Positions 1 to 12,288 of a stretch of 64,000 bases of DNA are shown here, piece after piece. Location: the NCBI RefSeq assembly GCF_000150275.1, contig NW_002060949.1, positions 4,682,753-4,746,752 on the forward strand, read 5' to 3'. Below the pieces are notes generated by a model that did not search any database, was not told the origin of the DNA, and worked only from the letters and a program-made list of their open reading frames with translations. Origin of the DNA: Trichoplax adhaerens. Lineage: Eukaryota; Placozoa; Uniplacotomia; Trichoplacea; Trichoplacidae. Position 1 is the stretch's first letter. Each line of letters begins with the position of its first letter. A program made the position numbers and the translations under genes.

Positions 1-258
1 AGTTTAACCGGTATCTGATCTAACCATGACTATTTTTACTCCACTAAAGTTTGAACTTCAAATTCATTTTAATAGGTTGATCTATTGCAACGCAAACTAG
101 ATGGGCAACAAGTTAATAGTGAGGTATAAAAGATTTTATTTCGGTTGTATTGATAGTATCCTATATTAGATTGTGTTCCACTACTTCCTTTATGATATCA
201 ATATTTAATTGTAATTAATTCTGAATACCTGCCATTGCGTTTTTCTGGTGTGACTCAG

Positions 259-1038
259 GATGAAAAGCCCAAAGTGAAAAACCCGATAATTCGTCATTTG
301 CTGCCAAATGATAGCGGTAATTTAGCGGATATATTAAAAATTTTAATTTCAAAGAGGGCTCTTTAAAATACACATTAAGCGTGTATTATAAGAATCGATA
401 AAGAGCCTGTTTAAATAAGCGTTATAGTATATTTTAATGGCTCAGTTTTATCATCAATATAAATTTTATAGAAGTAGAAATGGTTCCATATAAGCTACTT
501 CTATGAGCTTAAAAGGATTTCATAGGTTATTAATGGTGGTTTATCATTGCATTTTAAATCATAATTTAAATCTAATTATTTCATGCATTAGCGGATGATG
601 TAGACTTACGGTCTGAAAGAATTGGATCTGGTGGTAGTATGTTACGAGAAAAGATCGCTTTATTAGAAGATAAATTAGAATTAACTATGTGTAAAGTAAG
701 TAATAATGAAAAGCTCTAAATTTAATGCAATGGACGATTTACTTTTCTTCTGTAGTAATTTATAAAATAATAGATTATAGTGATTTGTAATTCAATATCT
801 ATGCAAAGAATCTACGTTTATAAGTTAAGTAAGAAATCAAAATTCATTAAGCAACGGCGTTATGACTGATATTTGGTGATAACGTTTTACATTTTAGGTC
901 TGCTTTGAAAACGAATTGGAAATTGTTTTAATTCCTTGTAAGCATATGGTTACGTGTACAAGTTGCGCTGAACAATTGATTATATGTCCAACATGTAGAG
1001 CTCCTATTATCGCGCGAGATCGCGTGTATCGAAGTTAA
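259..1038 (+). CDS. RING-finger E3 ligase, C-terminal exons (partial)
   Basis: Three exons join in frame: 259-316, 592-695 and 898-1038 (TAA stop). All introns are GT-AG and the phases agree (1, then 0). The last two exons encode a C3HC4 RING: CKVC is created across the second splice junction, then a CKH triad, CTSC, and a closing CPTC. The protein ends nine codons after CRAP. Upstream is a short stretch with a possible coiled coil (LREKIALLEDKLEL). A C-terminal RING with the IVLIPCKH pattern is typical of RING-HC ligases such as the IAP, MIB and unkempt groups, which transfer ubiquitin from an E2. I cannot choose among these because the N-terminal domains lie to the left of the window. No ATG is assigned. 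The RING call is strong; the gene identity is unknown. Confidence 0.75.
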
Positions 1039-4000
1039 TTGGGACTGTAGTTACCATTTCTTAATATCGTATACCATGTAGGTATTCATCTAACAAAAGA
1101 ATTTAGTCTTAAAAAAGGATTTGGCTTATCGTCTCCTCTGATCTGTAATCTACAGCATGAATTTGGTACGTAATGCGATCAAATACGAATAGAATTAGAA
1201 TAGGATTCAGTTTTTTGGTTCCTACTACGTCTAAAGGATAAAACATCGAAAATAATAAGATAGATAGAAGACTAATTTTTTAAAAGATGGTATCGACTGT
1301 GTGTATACACCATGGATCATTAAAAATGATTCATATATAGGATTATAAATATTTAAAAGTCAAAATGAAACTGCTTGGAACTCCAAATCATTTTTAATAT
1401 AGCATAACTAGTATAATCATAATTATGCAGGTTGTGATGATATACAGTACAATGTTTAAACAATTTTTTTCTTAAAAATGTTTATGTCTTGCGCTACTTA
1501 TTGAGCAGGAATTAAAAATGTTCTTACAAATTTGATCACAAATTATCGACCAGTTCTACTTGAATGTAAATCATGGTAAATAATTGACTATTTTAATTAT
1601 AAACTATGTTATTATAGTTATTAGTTAATCAAGTCAAAGAACTTTCGGCTATTTTATCGTACGTTATCTCATGACGAAGCCTTACAAAAGATTAATAATT
1701 TACTGTGATAAATTTCGTTTTCATGAACTGTAGTCTAACCCATGTATGATTATCACTAGCCTATAATGATATTTAATTATTTAACATGAAAAGATCGTAC
1801 TAGATCAATAATAATAATTATATTTAAATTTTGATTAATTTATATGCTTCCTTCCTAGTCTTACATGAATATTAAATAATAGAGAACATATTTCGTTATT
1901 AATAGCATTGCTACTTTCCTATTATCGTTTCAGAACTTATTCTGCTGTACTCCATTCTATTGACTATTATATTGATTATTGTTAGCATATCTTGAAATCT
2001 ATATTTAAAGTATACATCTTGCTTTAAAATGATGTTCACATTTTTTAGATTGCTTTCTTTGAAGTTGATATACTTATTAGAATGTCAGATGCTTGATCAA
2101 GCACAGTTAAGATAGTACTGTTCTTAATTCTTATTATTTATACTCATTTATGGATGGAGAACTATCATTTTTAATACGGTTCTGTAACTTTCTTTCTTAA
2201 TTATTTTCGAAAGGAAGATTTAGATATTCTAATAGCATGCTGTACAATATCTAAGATGTATGGCATATAATAGATTTTGCCTATAAATTGCATGAATGAT
2301 GATGAAATTATAAGATACTACATTGATATATCGATGTATAAAATTGTAAAATCAAGCCTTATCACTAACAACCAATGTGAGAAATTTTGATTTCCCTTTT
2401 AAAATGTATTTAAACCTTTCCGACTGTAAAATTGGAATAAGTCTGAATAAAAAATTGAAATTTTTGAAATTGGTAGCGCTATAAAGTATGTCATCATTGC
2501 ATACTCTTATCTAGTTAAGGTGATGATCCGATTTAGTAATTATAAGACAGTAAAGTGGGGCTCTGTAAGTGTAAATTATAATGTTATATTAATTGCTTAA
2601 AGATCTATTAGGTGCTTGTAAATATATTTGTTGCAGTGATACTACACGCTAGTGCATTTTATTTCTGTGCTTAAGTTACGACTCAACTAGATATGCATAC
2701 TGATGATCCTAGCAATATACTCGTAAAGATCTTTCGCACAACAATGTCCTGTATGTAGGTGCGGCTAATACCTATAAAAAGAGATCTATTATTCGCATAA
2801 TCTTTTTCTCTCCACGCACTTGCATACATCTAGATGAAACGTGGTATCGTAAAGATTTATAATAAGTTATTTTTTATGATGCACAAAGTGCATGCGCTAT
2901 AATGACTCAATATTTATCATTTATTTGTTGTCTGAATTATAGTACTCACAGTTCTACTTGTGAATATGAAGTAATTAAAAGTTTATGGTCAATATAAATT
3001 GGTTAATCAACAGGTGGAAGACTAATATATAATACTAAATACAGTATGGTATTGCTACAGCAGCATGGCTTTAGACTTGAATCTATCGAGCTCATCACTA
3101 CTCCCTCCAAGATTTAATCTAACATTGCATTAAATGCAGAAAAAATTTCTGCTGAGCCAACTACTAATTATGAATGGTGCTATCATAACATAGTATCTTT
3201 TCTTTTCGTAGCTATAACGGTGGACATGGGTGATAATTCGAGCGTAAATGCAGAAACTGTCGCCTATAAAATATACAGCCAAGTGATATAGCATAGAACA
3301 GTCCAACGACTAATAATACGCGTAAGATTTTCAAAACTTTGTAAAGGCTTTATGTATAAATTGTACTTTGCCCAATTGCTTAAATTACCTGTAATAATTT
3401 ATTAGGACAGATGGATAGATTACCTTTTATACGGTATACAAACATAAAATTGCGTAATCAACGGCACAACAGTTTCTTCAACATAGTCTGACTTAGATAG
3501 AATACAGTTTCTATAGTTTATTTCCGTTGATGTCATCTTCTTTTGTAATTAAGGTCTTTAGGGAATTCCGTTGACCGATTACCTTCGAATTACAAGCAAT
3601 TGACAAATCGCATATAAACTGCCATGAATGGAGATGATACATGTGCTATTGATAAAACAGCGAGGTGCCGATTTGGAATGTAGCAATAGCAGCTTATGAA
3701 ATTCTAGATATTTTTGTCTTCAATAATGGACCCGTATAGGTCGACGTGGAAGCGAGTTGATTTAAATCCTCTAGGACAGCAGGTCTATACGTCGTCTAAA
3801 AAAAAGCTAAGTCAGACCAAGGGCTATCTATGGCTCTACCATAATGCACTGTAGTAGTAATCAATTGCAGTTAAAATGGTAATCGAAGATGATAGTTAAT
3901 ACTATGGAATGCATGCTACCATTGAAAAATTATCGTTCTAATCTCTAGACGATTTCATTATTGTTATTCAATTTGCAGTACGATTCTATATTGCTTGTCT

Positions 4001-5999
4001 GCGATTATTAGTACCATATTAAACAGGGTGGTAGTTTATTTGATAGTTCATTTTAAGACTCGATTATTAATCCATTACCAAATGGCGACGGAAAAGCAAT
4101 TCATTAACAATTTCATTGCTGTATGTTTCAATAAATGTATCCAAAACTACGTCAAAATGTTATGGGTAGCGTTAGTAGTCTAAGCTTTATATGCTTGGTT
4201 CTTCTTGTGCTGTAGCAGAGTTATAGTAATAGAAATAGAAAGAAATATGATCTAAGATAGAATGAACTGCAGAAGACATAGATAAATATTGGAACGTAAT
4301 TTGGGGGTCTCTTCCAAATTTTCTCCTCATATTGATTATTTATATGAATAATATATGTCTGATGATTGCATAGCTTTCATTGGCGTTATTTTTTAGCGGG
4401 ACACAATAATTATTTATATGATTTACTACCGCACTTGATATGAAGGCAATAAAGCTATTTGTATATTCGAAGAATTGATTTATTTAAACATCATAGTCAT
4501 GTCTAGTCACTTCAAACCTGTATTCATTCGTTACTATCGATTTTTCTGAATTCTATTTTTGATAGATTAGAATCGTTTATAACAAGCTTGAGATATATTA
4601 TACAACATGGACGAATAGAATAAATAATATCATACGATTTACAATATCGTAATCATTATTACTGACAACATTCCATTTTTTTTCCTCCTCGTTTTGCAGA
4701 TTTTATTTTGACAGTAGGATAGACATGAGGAAAGTAGGTGGTACTATTCCAGTTAATCTACGTCCATATTAGATATCTGTAGAATTAAGCTATACCAGTA
4801 GCGTAGCAATGGTCTTACTAAAAAGATAGATTAACATGTTCAAGGCGAATCTGTCACTATCTTCGCAATCTATGAAATAATTTAGTGACGTCAATTCCAA
4901 TCAATTATATTACTAATGTTCTCCAAACTAAAGCCGATTGTTTAATTGTCATTGTAGCCATAGTAAATAGATTTACTACTGAGTTGGTAGACAATACCGG
5001 TAATTACAGAAACAGATCAATTACTATTTTGAATCTATGTTCAATCATGTTCTATTTCCCATACAGACATTTACGATAGAGTTGTCTTGGTGCGATAGAA
5101 AATCGAGCTAATAAATAGAGTAAAGCAGAATAGAATAGAAAAACGAATTGAGAATAGATGCAAAGACTAGATGCAGTCAAAACTGTCGGGTGTCGATGCC
5201 AAAAACATATCGAACAGGATAATCAAACAATAGGGAAATCGTTTCAAAACAAGGTTATATTGTCTAAGGTTATTGACCTTTTACATTATCGTCGGATTAC
5301 TATTTTTCTGATTCGTTGTTCTTATTATTTAATTTTGGGATGTTTTTATAGGCCAGTAACAAATTTATATAGGACGAAGTAAAAGCTTTTAAAGTATTGG
5401 TGCCATCATGGTTGGATAAACAATATAATTAAAATACATCTGCCCATTGATAGTAGAGAAGGGATGAATGAAGGCAATTAGCAAAAAAATTTGGGGCCTA
5501 GAATTAGCGATCTTCAATCTCCTACCAATCAGCAGATTGACCAGCAATGACTTGCTAAGTAGGTGAAAAAATCATCTATAGTCTAGGCGATTTAATTGCC
5601 ACATAGTGCCATATTGTTACTTAGCTACTAATGATGGCTTGGTTTAGAACTTTATTGAGCCCTTTACAACCACGAACAAAGCATTCCTAGAGAAAAAGAA
5701 TTCAATTTCTATAATGATTAAGGCCAGCATTGATAGAAGGTCATTTAGATATTAAATTAGAGCAGTCTAATTAAAATTTTTTCCTACTCTATCCATTTTC
5801 TATAACAATATACCAAAAAACTGTATTAGACTAGGGTGAACCTAGTAATGCCAATTTTAATTACGGTAAGCAGGAAGTCATGATTAGTGTTGGTCTTTCA
5901 TGACATTAATGAATCGTCGATAATACTGATTACTGCTTTAGATTCTCTATCCTGACTCCTTGAATTTACCATCTTGATATCGCTTATGTCAAGCAGAAA
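1039..5999. other. Gene-poor AT-rich stretch
   Basis: About 5 kb with no exon chain or protein family that I recognise on either strand. The open frames present (for example 3995-4183, 4885-5079 and 5158-5382) are short, have no flanking splice logic and resemble no family. The only hint of coding history is near 3625-3800 (see the separate pseudogene entry). Confidence 0.5.
3625..3800 (+). pseudogene. Possible fossil of a papain-family (C1A) cysteine peptidase
   Basis: In one frame the sequence reads DDTCAIDKTA at about 3632-3661, and in another frame NGPV-stop-VDVEAS-stop-FKSSRTAGLY at about 3726-3785. Cathepsin L-like enzymes carry a D-x-TC-x-(Y/F)-(N/D)-K motif followed some 40 residues later by GPVSVxIDAS and an F-x-x-Y-x-x-G-(I/V)-Y segment, so the order and approximate spacing are right. 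The frame changes and stops mean it cannot be functional. The catalytic Cys and His regions are not visible. A chance resemblance is quite possible. Confidence 0.2.
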
Positions 6000-6504
6000 A
6001 TAGTCATCCATCTCCTTCTTGATGATTATCAGATAAAAAACAGGTTAGTTTTTGCAACTTGAAAAATAGATTGTTTCAATCAATAACAATAAACTGTAAA
6101 TGGATGGTGTGGAATGATTCGGTGCTATCCTTAGACATACGCGTAAACTCGAATACGACTACTGTTTTGAAAATGAATGTAAGGGTAATCTCTGCTAAAT
6201 TTTAATTAACTGTGTTTTATCTTGACGATGAGACCCATTAAGGCATTGAAATTATATGTTAAAATTATTTTATGAACTATCGCTCCCCCTATTTCTTCTT
6301 CTCCTTTTCCTGCCCTAAACTTGAGTAAAGCAAAATGGTTTAAAAAGACACAACCATGAGATAGAAATGATTGTATTTTAATGGTAACAGGATCAAATAA
6401 AGTAACATCTATATTATTCTTAGAAAATGTCATTTTTACACGTAGGATATTGTGTTAAAAATAAGGTGGAAATCAAAGCAAAACAGTTGCTATTAGAATT
6501 ATTT

Positions 6505-6720
6505 ACGGAAAAAACTCTATTAGAGTGAATAGATTGAAAACCCAAGGGCGACGGTATACTAACACTCTTGTCTTAATGAAAGTAAAGTAGCTACTACTAG
6601 AATCATTTTCAAAAAACTGTGAATAGATAGATTGAAAACTTAAGGGCAATGCTATACAAGCACTCTTATTAGAAATCACCACGCCAAAAAATGAAAGGAT
6701 AGTGATATTATCAACGGAAA
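6505..6720. repeat. Diverged two-copy tandem repeat (about 95 bp unit)
   Basis: The block GAATAGATTGAAAAC...AAGGGC followed by an ACACTCTT/GCACTCTT element occurs at about 6527 and again at about 6621, with the same order of sub-motifs. The two copies differ by scattered substitutions and a 4-bp insertion (GATA). The minus-strand open frame across this block is not credible as a gene. Confidence 0.6.
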
Positions 6721-6769
6721 AAGTCATAAAACGATTAATTTTATAATAAATCAAAGTTTTAAACTAAAA

Positions 6770-7600
6770 GCTAAATTATGTAATTATCGGAATAGTTGTG
6801 AACTATGAAAGAATATCGATAATGCAATTAAAAAATAAATTTTCAATCCTGATTTAATTGCGTTGCTGTTGACTCTATTTTCATATTCCTTTTTAAATTC
6901 AATTTTAAACTAAAACCAGTAAATTACAGCAATGTATGGCAATAGCTTGAAGGAATCAGATGATGTAGATTAAGATAAATTTTCAATCCTGATTTAATCA
7001 AGGTACTGTTGATTCCACGATCCAATTCCTTTTAAAATTCATTTTTTAAACTAGAATAAAATCGATAAATTTTGGCAATGTATCGCAATAGTTTGAAGGA
7101 ATCGCATAATGTAATCTAAGATTATTTTTTTTCAATCCCGATTTAATTACGCTACTGTCGATACTGCGATCCAATTCCTTTTAATTGGAATTTTTGATTT
7201 GAAGTAAAACCAGTAAACTATTGCAATCGATCGTAATAGTTTGAAAGAATCGTCATAATGTAGATTAATATTAGTTTTCAATCCTGATTCAATTACAGTA
7301 TTGTTGATTCTATGATCCAATTCCTTTTTAAATTTAATTTTAGAACTGAAATAAAACCAGTAAACTGTCGTAATACTTTGAAAAATTGTCATAATGTAAT
7401 TTAAAAATAATTTTTAATCCTGATTTAATTGCGGTACTGTTGATTCTACCATCCAATGCCTTTCTAAATTAAATTTTGAAACTGTAACAAAACCAATAAA
7501 CTATCGCGTAATTTAAAAGATGAAACAATTACAATAATGTAATTTAAAATTAGTTGTCCATCGTGATTCAATAGGGGTTACTATTAGGTCGATGGAACAA
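6770..7600. repeat. Tandem array, about 5.5 copies of a 135-150 bp unit
   Basis: The phrase TTTCAATCCTGATTTAAT recurs at about 6840, 6981, 7131, 7276 and 7411, with a degenerate sixth copy at about 7556. Each copy continues with an ACTGTTGATTCTA-like block, CCAATTCCTTT, AAAACCAGTAAA and a block ending in CATAATGTA. Copies diverge by substitutions and small indels, so the array is old. The 81-codon minus-strand frame at 7147-7392 is simply read out of this array. Confidence 0.85.
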
Positions 7601-7794
7601 TTTTATGTCAATAAAAATGAATCATTTCAATTAGTTCCGGTTGAACTGGGAATACCTTTCAAAACAATTGATTCGGTTACAAGTATCATTTGTGGGCATA
7701 GCTTTTATCACCGAATTGACCTTATTTGCCCTATTAGCAACTCTTTGGAACCTTTTAAATAATTTAAATTGGTAAACAAGGCCATATTCTATAA

Positions 7795-8040
7795 TCAAAA
7801 CCATAACTTTACTCTATCATCAATTCATTAGACCAATCTTCTATTTAGTCTTTCCAAAGGAAATATCTTCATATTACCCTTGTCATTCATTATGTATATG
7901 AAGAATAAATAACTTTGCAAGCACAATGAACGAGATGATGAAGAGTCATAACTTTATTCTATCGTCAATCAACCTGACAAACTTTCCATTTAGTCTTTGG
8001 AAGGAAAACTTGCTCAGTTTACTCTTGTAATTGTTGACAT
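7795..8040. repeat. Diverged duplication (about 145 bp)
   Basis: CATAACTTTACTCTATCATCAA at about 7801, followed by a TTTAGTCTTTCCAAAGGAAA block, recurs at about 7947 as CATAACTTTATTCTATCGTCAA followed by TTTAGTCTTTGGAAGGAAAA. This is the same style of local tandem duplication as the neighbouring arrays. Confidence 0.6.
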
Positions 8041-8440
8041 GAAAAATACCTTAACAACCAACATTAACTATGCCATCATAATGGCACAATTGTTCAGGCT
8101 TGATTTTATAAGATTTGTGGAAAACAAAGAATGCTCATCATGTCGAAATAGGCAGAAAAAATCTAGGCCGTTAAACTTTACTAATGGTCAACGTATATTT
8201 TTGAGGGAGAAATAGAGTAGAAAAAAATAGAAGAATATTTATTAGAAGGAATCACATATTAGATGATCAATAGGTAGAATAAAATAGTCCTTTCTTCGCT
8301 TTCAAAACGTTATAGCATAGCTCGGAGCGATCAATAAGGAGTGTTCTAGAAATGCCTATCTACTCCATATTTCAAGATTTTTGCTATTAATCTATTTAAG
8401 ATCAGAGATAGAGTTTGCACTTTGCCATATAAAGCACGAA

Positions 8441-8512
8441 GAATTCAATATTTACCCCAGATATTCACGAGTTCAAGAATTCAATATTTACCCCAGATAT
8501 TCACGAGTTCAA
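8441..8512. repeat. Perfect 36-bp tandem duplication
   Basis: Two identical adjacent 36-bp copies, 8441-8476 and 8477-8512, each starting GAATTCAATATTTACC and ending CACGAGTTCAA. Identity is complete, so the event is recent compared with the diverged repeats around it, or the copy number may vary between individuals. Confidence 0.95.
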
Positions 8513-8694
8513 GGATAAATAGAAAGAATAAAGTTTTCTTTTATTGTTTTTAAGATGTTATACCGTGGAAGGCTAATGACTGTTAGGAATGGAACTACTA
8601 TATTTAACATGGCGAATCCCCTTCATTTTAGCACATTTTTCGTCCGTCTTGATTAAAATTACCTACTCTAGCTTAGAAGATAGGTTTAATGATA

Positions 8695-9100
8695 CTGGAT
8701 TAATCCATTAATCTTAAAACTACTGACAGATTTCACTGTTTTAAAGTTATTTATTTCCATCTGTTCTAGTACAAGAGCGAAAACAGTTATATGACCATTC
8801 ATCACTTAATTTTAATACTGCTGACAGATTTACGCGTCTTAAAGTTGCTCACTTCTTCTAGTTCTAGTATAATATTCCAAACGCAGTTTACAAGACTATC
8901 TGTTACTTAATTTTAAGAGTACTGACAGACTTAGCTATCTGAAAGCTCTAATTAGCTGTCTTAAAGTTGTTCACTTCTTCTAGTTCTAGTATAATATGCC
9001 GAAGACTGTTCTAGGACCATCCGTCATTGCTTTAGAAAAGTACTAACAGAATTAGTTGTCTTAAAGTTATTATAGTTACAGTATAATACGTCGTAGAAAG
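8695..9100. repeat. Four-copy diverged tandem repeat (about 110 bp unit)
   Basis: A module CTGACAGA-(T/C)TTA...TTAAAGTT, followed in most copies by CACTTCTTCTAGTTCTAGTATAATA, recurs starting near 8724, 8823, 8933 and 9045. A partial internal duplication of the TCTTAAAGTTGTTCACTTC block lies in the third copy. No coding signal. Confidence 0.7.
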
Positions 9101-10449
9101 TTAGTTCTTTTCGTCATGATATTGGTTCTATTACAACTGTAAGAGAATGGACAAAATTATGGCCACTAAATCTGTCCTTATTTTAATATAGCAACAAGTC
9201 AATGATAGATAATTATATAATCAGCCCTTCAATTATCTTTGACAAGATATCGGTAGCATTACTATAAATTAAGAGAAAATAGACCAATTGAAGACGGCTA
9301 AACCTGTCAATATTTTAATTTAGAAATAACTTTCATGACACGTAGTTGATTCTTAAACTCTCTTCTACATGTTAAGGATTTTATTATAACTTTAACATAC
9401 AATCACTTTACTACTTACTCAATTTGAGTAATTGACTCCATTTTAAAATGTCGGATTGTGTATATATTCCTTTTCAATTGCTATTATACAATATTTGATG
9501 ATCTAGGTACCAGACTAAAATCAATTCCACTAGAGGAATTTGATCTTAATATATCGAACTCATGAGTGATTGAGCTCCAGGCAATATCGAAATTTCTCTC
9601 GATAGCTATATTCGCATTATCTTAGCTAGAGCTAGTTATAGTTTTTGGCAGAGTTTCATATCCAAAAAGAATTTCTCTGCACTTCAATTCTGCATCTGCA
9701 TTTATTTTCAGCTTCTAAGAGATTTTAACTTTTGCTTTAGTTATATAAAATTGATTTGAAAAGTATTTCGCTGATAATGACCCAACAACTTTATTAGGTC
9801 AATCTATAAATTGGTTTATCCCATCTATTTTGGTCCTTTCGCTCCTCTTCTTTGCCTCTATTCAATATCTCCTGTAAGTAACCGCAAAATTTCACTCTCT
9901 ATATACTAGTTTATATTTGTTTTAGCATTCTACTGCACATTTTTACTTTGATGGCTGGAAGATCACTTGAAGATATTAATCTAGAATGATTCTTGGCATT
10001 TTCATTCTTTCATGATTAGAAAATTTGCTCAAAATAGATAAAATCTATTCTAAGGATTTGTAATTTCTGCTGCAGTCTTAAACTTATTCGCATAAGATTA
10101 TTAGCCTCTAAGTGCTGTTGCTAGTTACCCGATCTTGTTATACAAAAATGAAAGAATCTGTAATTCATATTATAAATTGAAGTTATCAGTATAAGATTAT
10201 AGTTATATTATAAGCCTTTAGCGCATCCAATGGCATTCGATCTAGTCGAGAAATACAAGATCAAGAATTTGCAATTTCTATTACAATGTCAATTTATTAG
10301 CATAATCTTATTCGCCTATAGCACTTTTAATAATTGATTAGCACAAAAATGATTGAAAAGCTGCAATCACTTTTATTGCCATCTGTCTAGTTAAGTAATA
10401 AGGAATCGATTCCATCCTTTCTCATTCCTATCTAGATAGAGTATCCAAC
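9100..10449. repeat. Non-coding upstream region of ANKUB1 with diverged repeats
   Basis: A module of about 130 bp (AATTTGCAATTTCT...TTATTCGCATAA...TTAGCCT...AGTGCT-like) can be traced three times between about 10045 and 10340, strongly diverged. The rest up to the ANKUB1 start codon shows no exon structure. The ANKUB1 promoter should lie here, but I see no defined element. Confidence 0.45.
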
Positions 10450-12288
10450 ATGAAGTTATTCTTTTCTTGCCAAAATTATCGTTTTGCATTAAATGTCAGC
10501 CAAACTGATACCGTGGGCTCGGTGATGGAACGATTACGTGAGAAAGCTTCCATCATATTCGATGATAGCAGCAATACACGATTAGTACCTTATTATGCCG
10601 GCTCGTATTTACAGAAAGAATGGCCGATCATGGATATTGGTATACCGCAAGGTTCAACCATTCGATGTTATTTACGCCAAGAGTTAAAACCTTCTCTCTA
10701 CGTTTATTGCAATTTTAACAGGCAGCTGATTGATATTAATGAGCCATTAAATGTGCCGCAAACTCCAGTCCATCAATTACGATCGATTATTACCGATCTA
10801 ACGGGTTTGCCGCTAAGTTGTTATTGTTTAATTTCACCTTATCGACGGGTTATGAACGATTCCGATAAATTATTAGATCATCTTGTTGATGAAGGCATGA
10901 CTGTCCGTTTAGAAACGATTAAAGGTTTAGATGAATTCTTTCACGCAGCTTGTGCTGGCAAAGTGCGCGATATCTTGCAATTAATGCCAGCTAATCGCCT
11001 TGAAAGACATTACTTGTGTAAAGTCGCTCTCTTTATTGCATCGCATAATGGCCATTACGATTTAACAGGGACTATGCTTTCCATGGGCTATTTAGCTAGT
11101 CAGCCACCTGGTTTTCATCCAACGATCAATTGGTGCTTAGATCGAACTCATTTTGGCCATTTAACTACACCATTACATCAAGCAGCGATGAAAGATAATA
11201 TTAGTATATTACGATTATCCCTATTGAATAATTTAGTGGGAATCACATGCCAAGATGGTTTTAATCAGACACCATTACAAGTAGCTATCAAATATAACAG
11301 CCAACAATCCGTTCAATATTTAAAATCACAATTACGACGTTATACCGATCATCAAAATGGTCTAGCAAATAGCCGCTATCCGTCCAAGAATAAATTCCAT
11401 CATTGTCGTTATCAACATTATAATCCTGAGAAATTATTCGAAATTAAGACATTAGCTCAAGTTGGACGAATTGTAGAAGAAAAAGACGGCCAAGCACGCT
11501 TTACAGTCGATTCTCAACGTTATCGGTTGCAAGATTATGATGATCAAGAAGAATTTGTTGTCGTGGATGATGAACATGGCCAACCCAAGTTAGTCAAACG
11601 ATCATCGATAGATAAATCATCATTGAAAAATGGCCAAGATTATTCTTTACTTATTAAATCGCCATCATCGTCACCACCTCATCGTCGTAAAGCTAAAAAA
11701 TCAACATTATCCGCTAGTCATACCTATCATTATCGTACAGCCAAAGTTAGTAAAGCAACTCGTGCCAAAACAGCAGCAGATTCATTAATGCCTATCGATC
11801 AAAACCCAAAGGATAAGCAACCATTTCATCCGGCATTCTTACATGTTGATAATCATGCTGAGGTTCAGACTAATTTCATAGATGAAAAGTTAACACAATC
11901 GACTAATTTACCAACACTTCCTACTACCGCCGCGATTTCGTCTGGTGCTATCCAGCAACAAACTAGTTTTGATTTTGTCAAAGGTTATCGCTCTACCACT
12001 ACTGCACCCACACTCTCTAAATCGATATCGTTGCCTTCGTCATCATCTTTTACTTCACAATATAATTCTAGGCTGAAATCTGAAACATCATTAGAAGATT
12101 TTGAAAGATATCGTGGCCAAAATGCTCGTGAAAAAGCGCTAGCATGTATGGATATAGCTACAACATTTAAAAGTAAGCCATGGTTAAAGCAAATTCAATT
12201 AGCTGTCAAGTTAAATGTCAGCAGTTGTAAACGATCGATGAATTCGATCCAATTTTCCAATATCAGTAAATGCGGTACACATCAGTAA
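10450..12288 (+). CDS. ANKUB1: ANKUB1-like protein (ubiquitin-like plus ankyrin repeats)
   Basis: Single uninterrupted 612-residue frame. Residues 1-75 form a ubiquitin-like fold (start MKLFFSCQNYRFALNV, then YYAGSYLQKEW as in a beta-grasp fold), and residues about 80-155 form a second such segment (LYVYCNFNRQLIDI to MTVRLETIKG). Ankyrin-type helices follow at about 160-290, with FHAACAGKVRDILQL, ALFIASHNGH, TTPLHQAAMKDN and TPLQVAIKYNS. The C-terminal half is low-complexity and Ser/Thr rich, ending in a conserved-looking block AREKALACMDIATTFKSKPW at about 557-576. This domain order is that of vertebrate ANKUB1 (about 540 residues), whose function is unknown. Every other identified gene in this window is split by introns, so the lack of introns is notable. 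The first ATG is used; no in-frame ATG lies just upstream. Confidence 0.85.
   Translation: MKLFFSCQNYRFALNVSQTDTVGSVMERLREKASIIFDDSSNTRLVPYYAGSYLQKEWPIMDIGIPQGSTIRCYLRQELKPSLYVYCNFNRQLIDINEPLNVPQTPVHQLRSIITDLTGLPLSCYCLISPYRRVMNDSDKLLDHLVDEGMTVRLETIKGLDEFFHAACAGKVRDILQLMPANRLERHYLCKVALFIASHNGHYDLTGTMLSMGYLASQPPGFHPTINWCLDRTHFGHLTTPLHQAAMKDNISILRLSLLNNLVGITCQDGFNQTPLQVAIKYNSQQSVQYLKSQLRRYTDHQNGLANSRYPSKNKFHHCRYQHYNPEKLFEIKTLAQVGRIVEEKDGQARFTVDSQRYRLQDYDDQEEFVVVDDEHGQPKLVKRSSIDKSSLKNGQDYSLLIKSPSSSPPHRRKAKKSTLSASHTYHYRTAKVSKATRAKTAADSLMPIDQNPKDKQPFHPAFLHVDNHAEVQTNFIDEKLTQSTNLPTLPTTAAISSGAIQQQTSFDFVKGYRSTTTAPTLSKSISLPSSSSFTSQYNSRLKSETSLEDFERYRGQNAREKALACMDIATTFKSKPWLKQIQLAVKLNVSSCKRSMNSIQFSNISKCGTHQ

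Noticed and set aside
7147-7392. 81-codon minus-strand frame with internal repeats
   Set aside because: The internal repetition simply mirrors the tandem DNA array; it is not a repeat protein.
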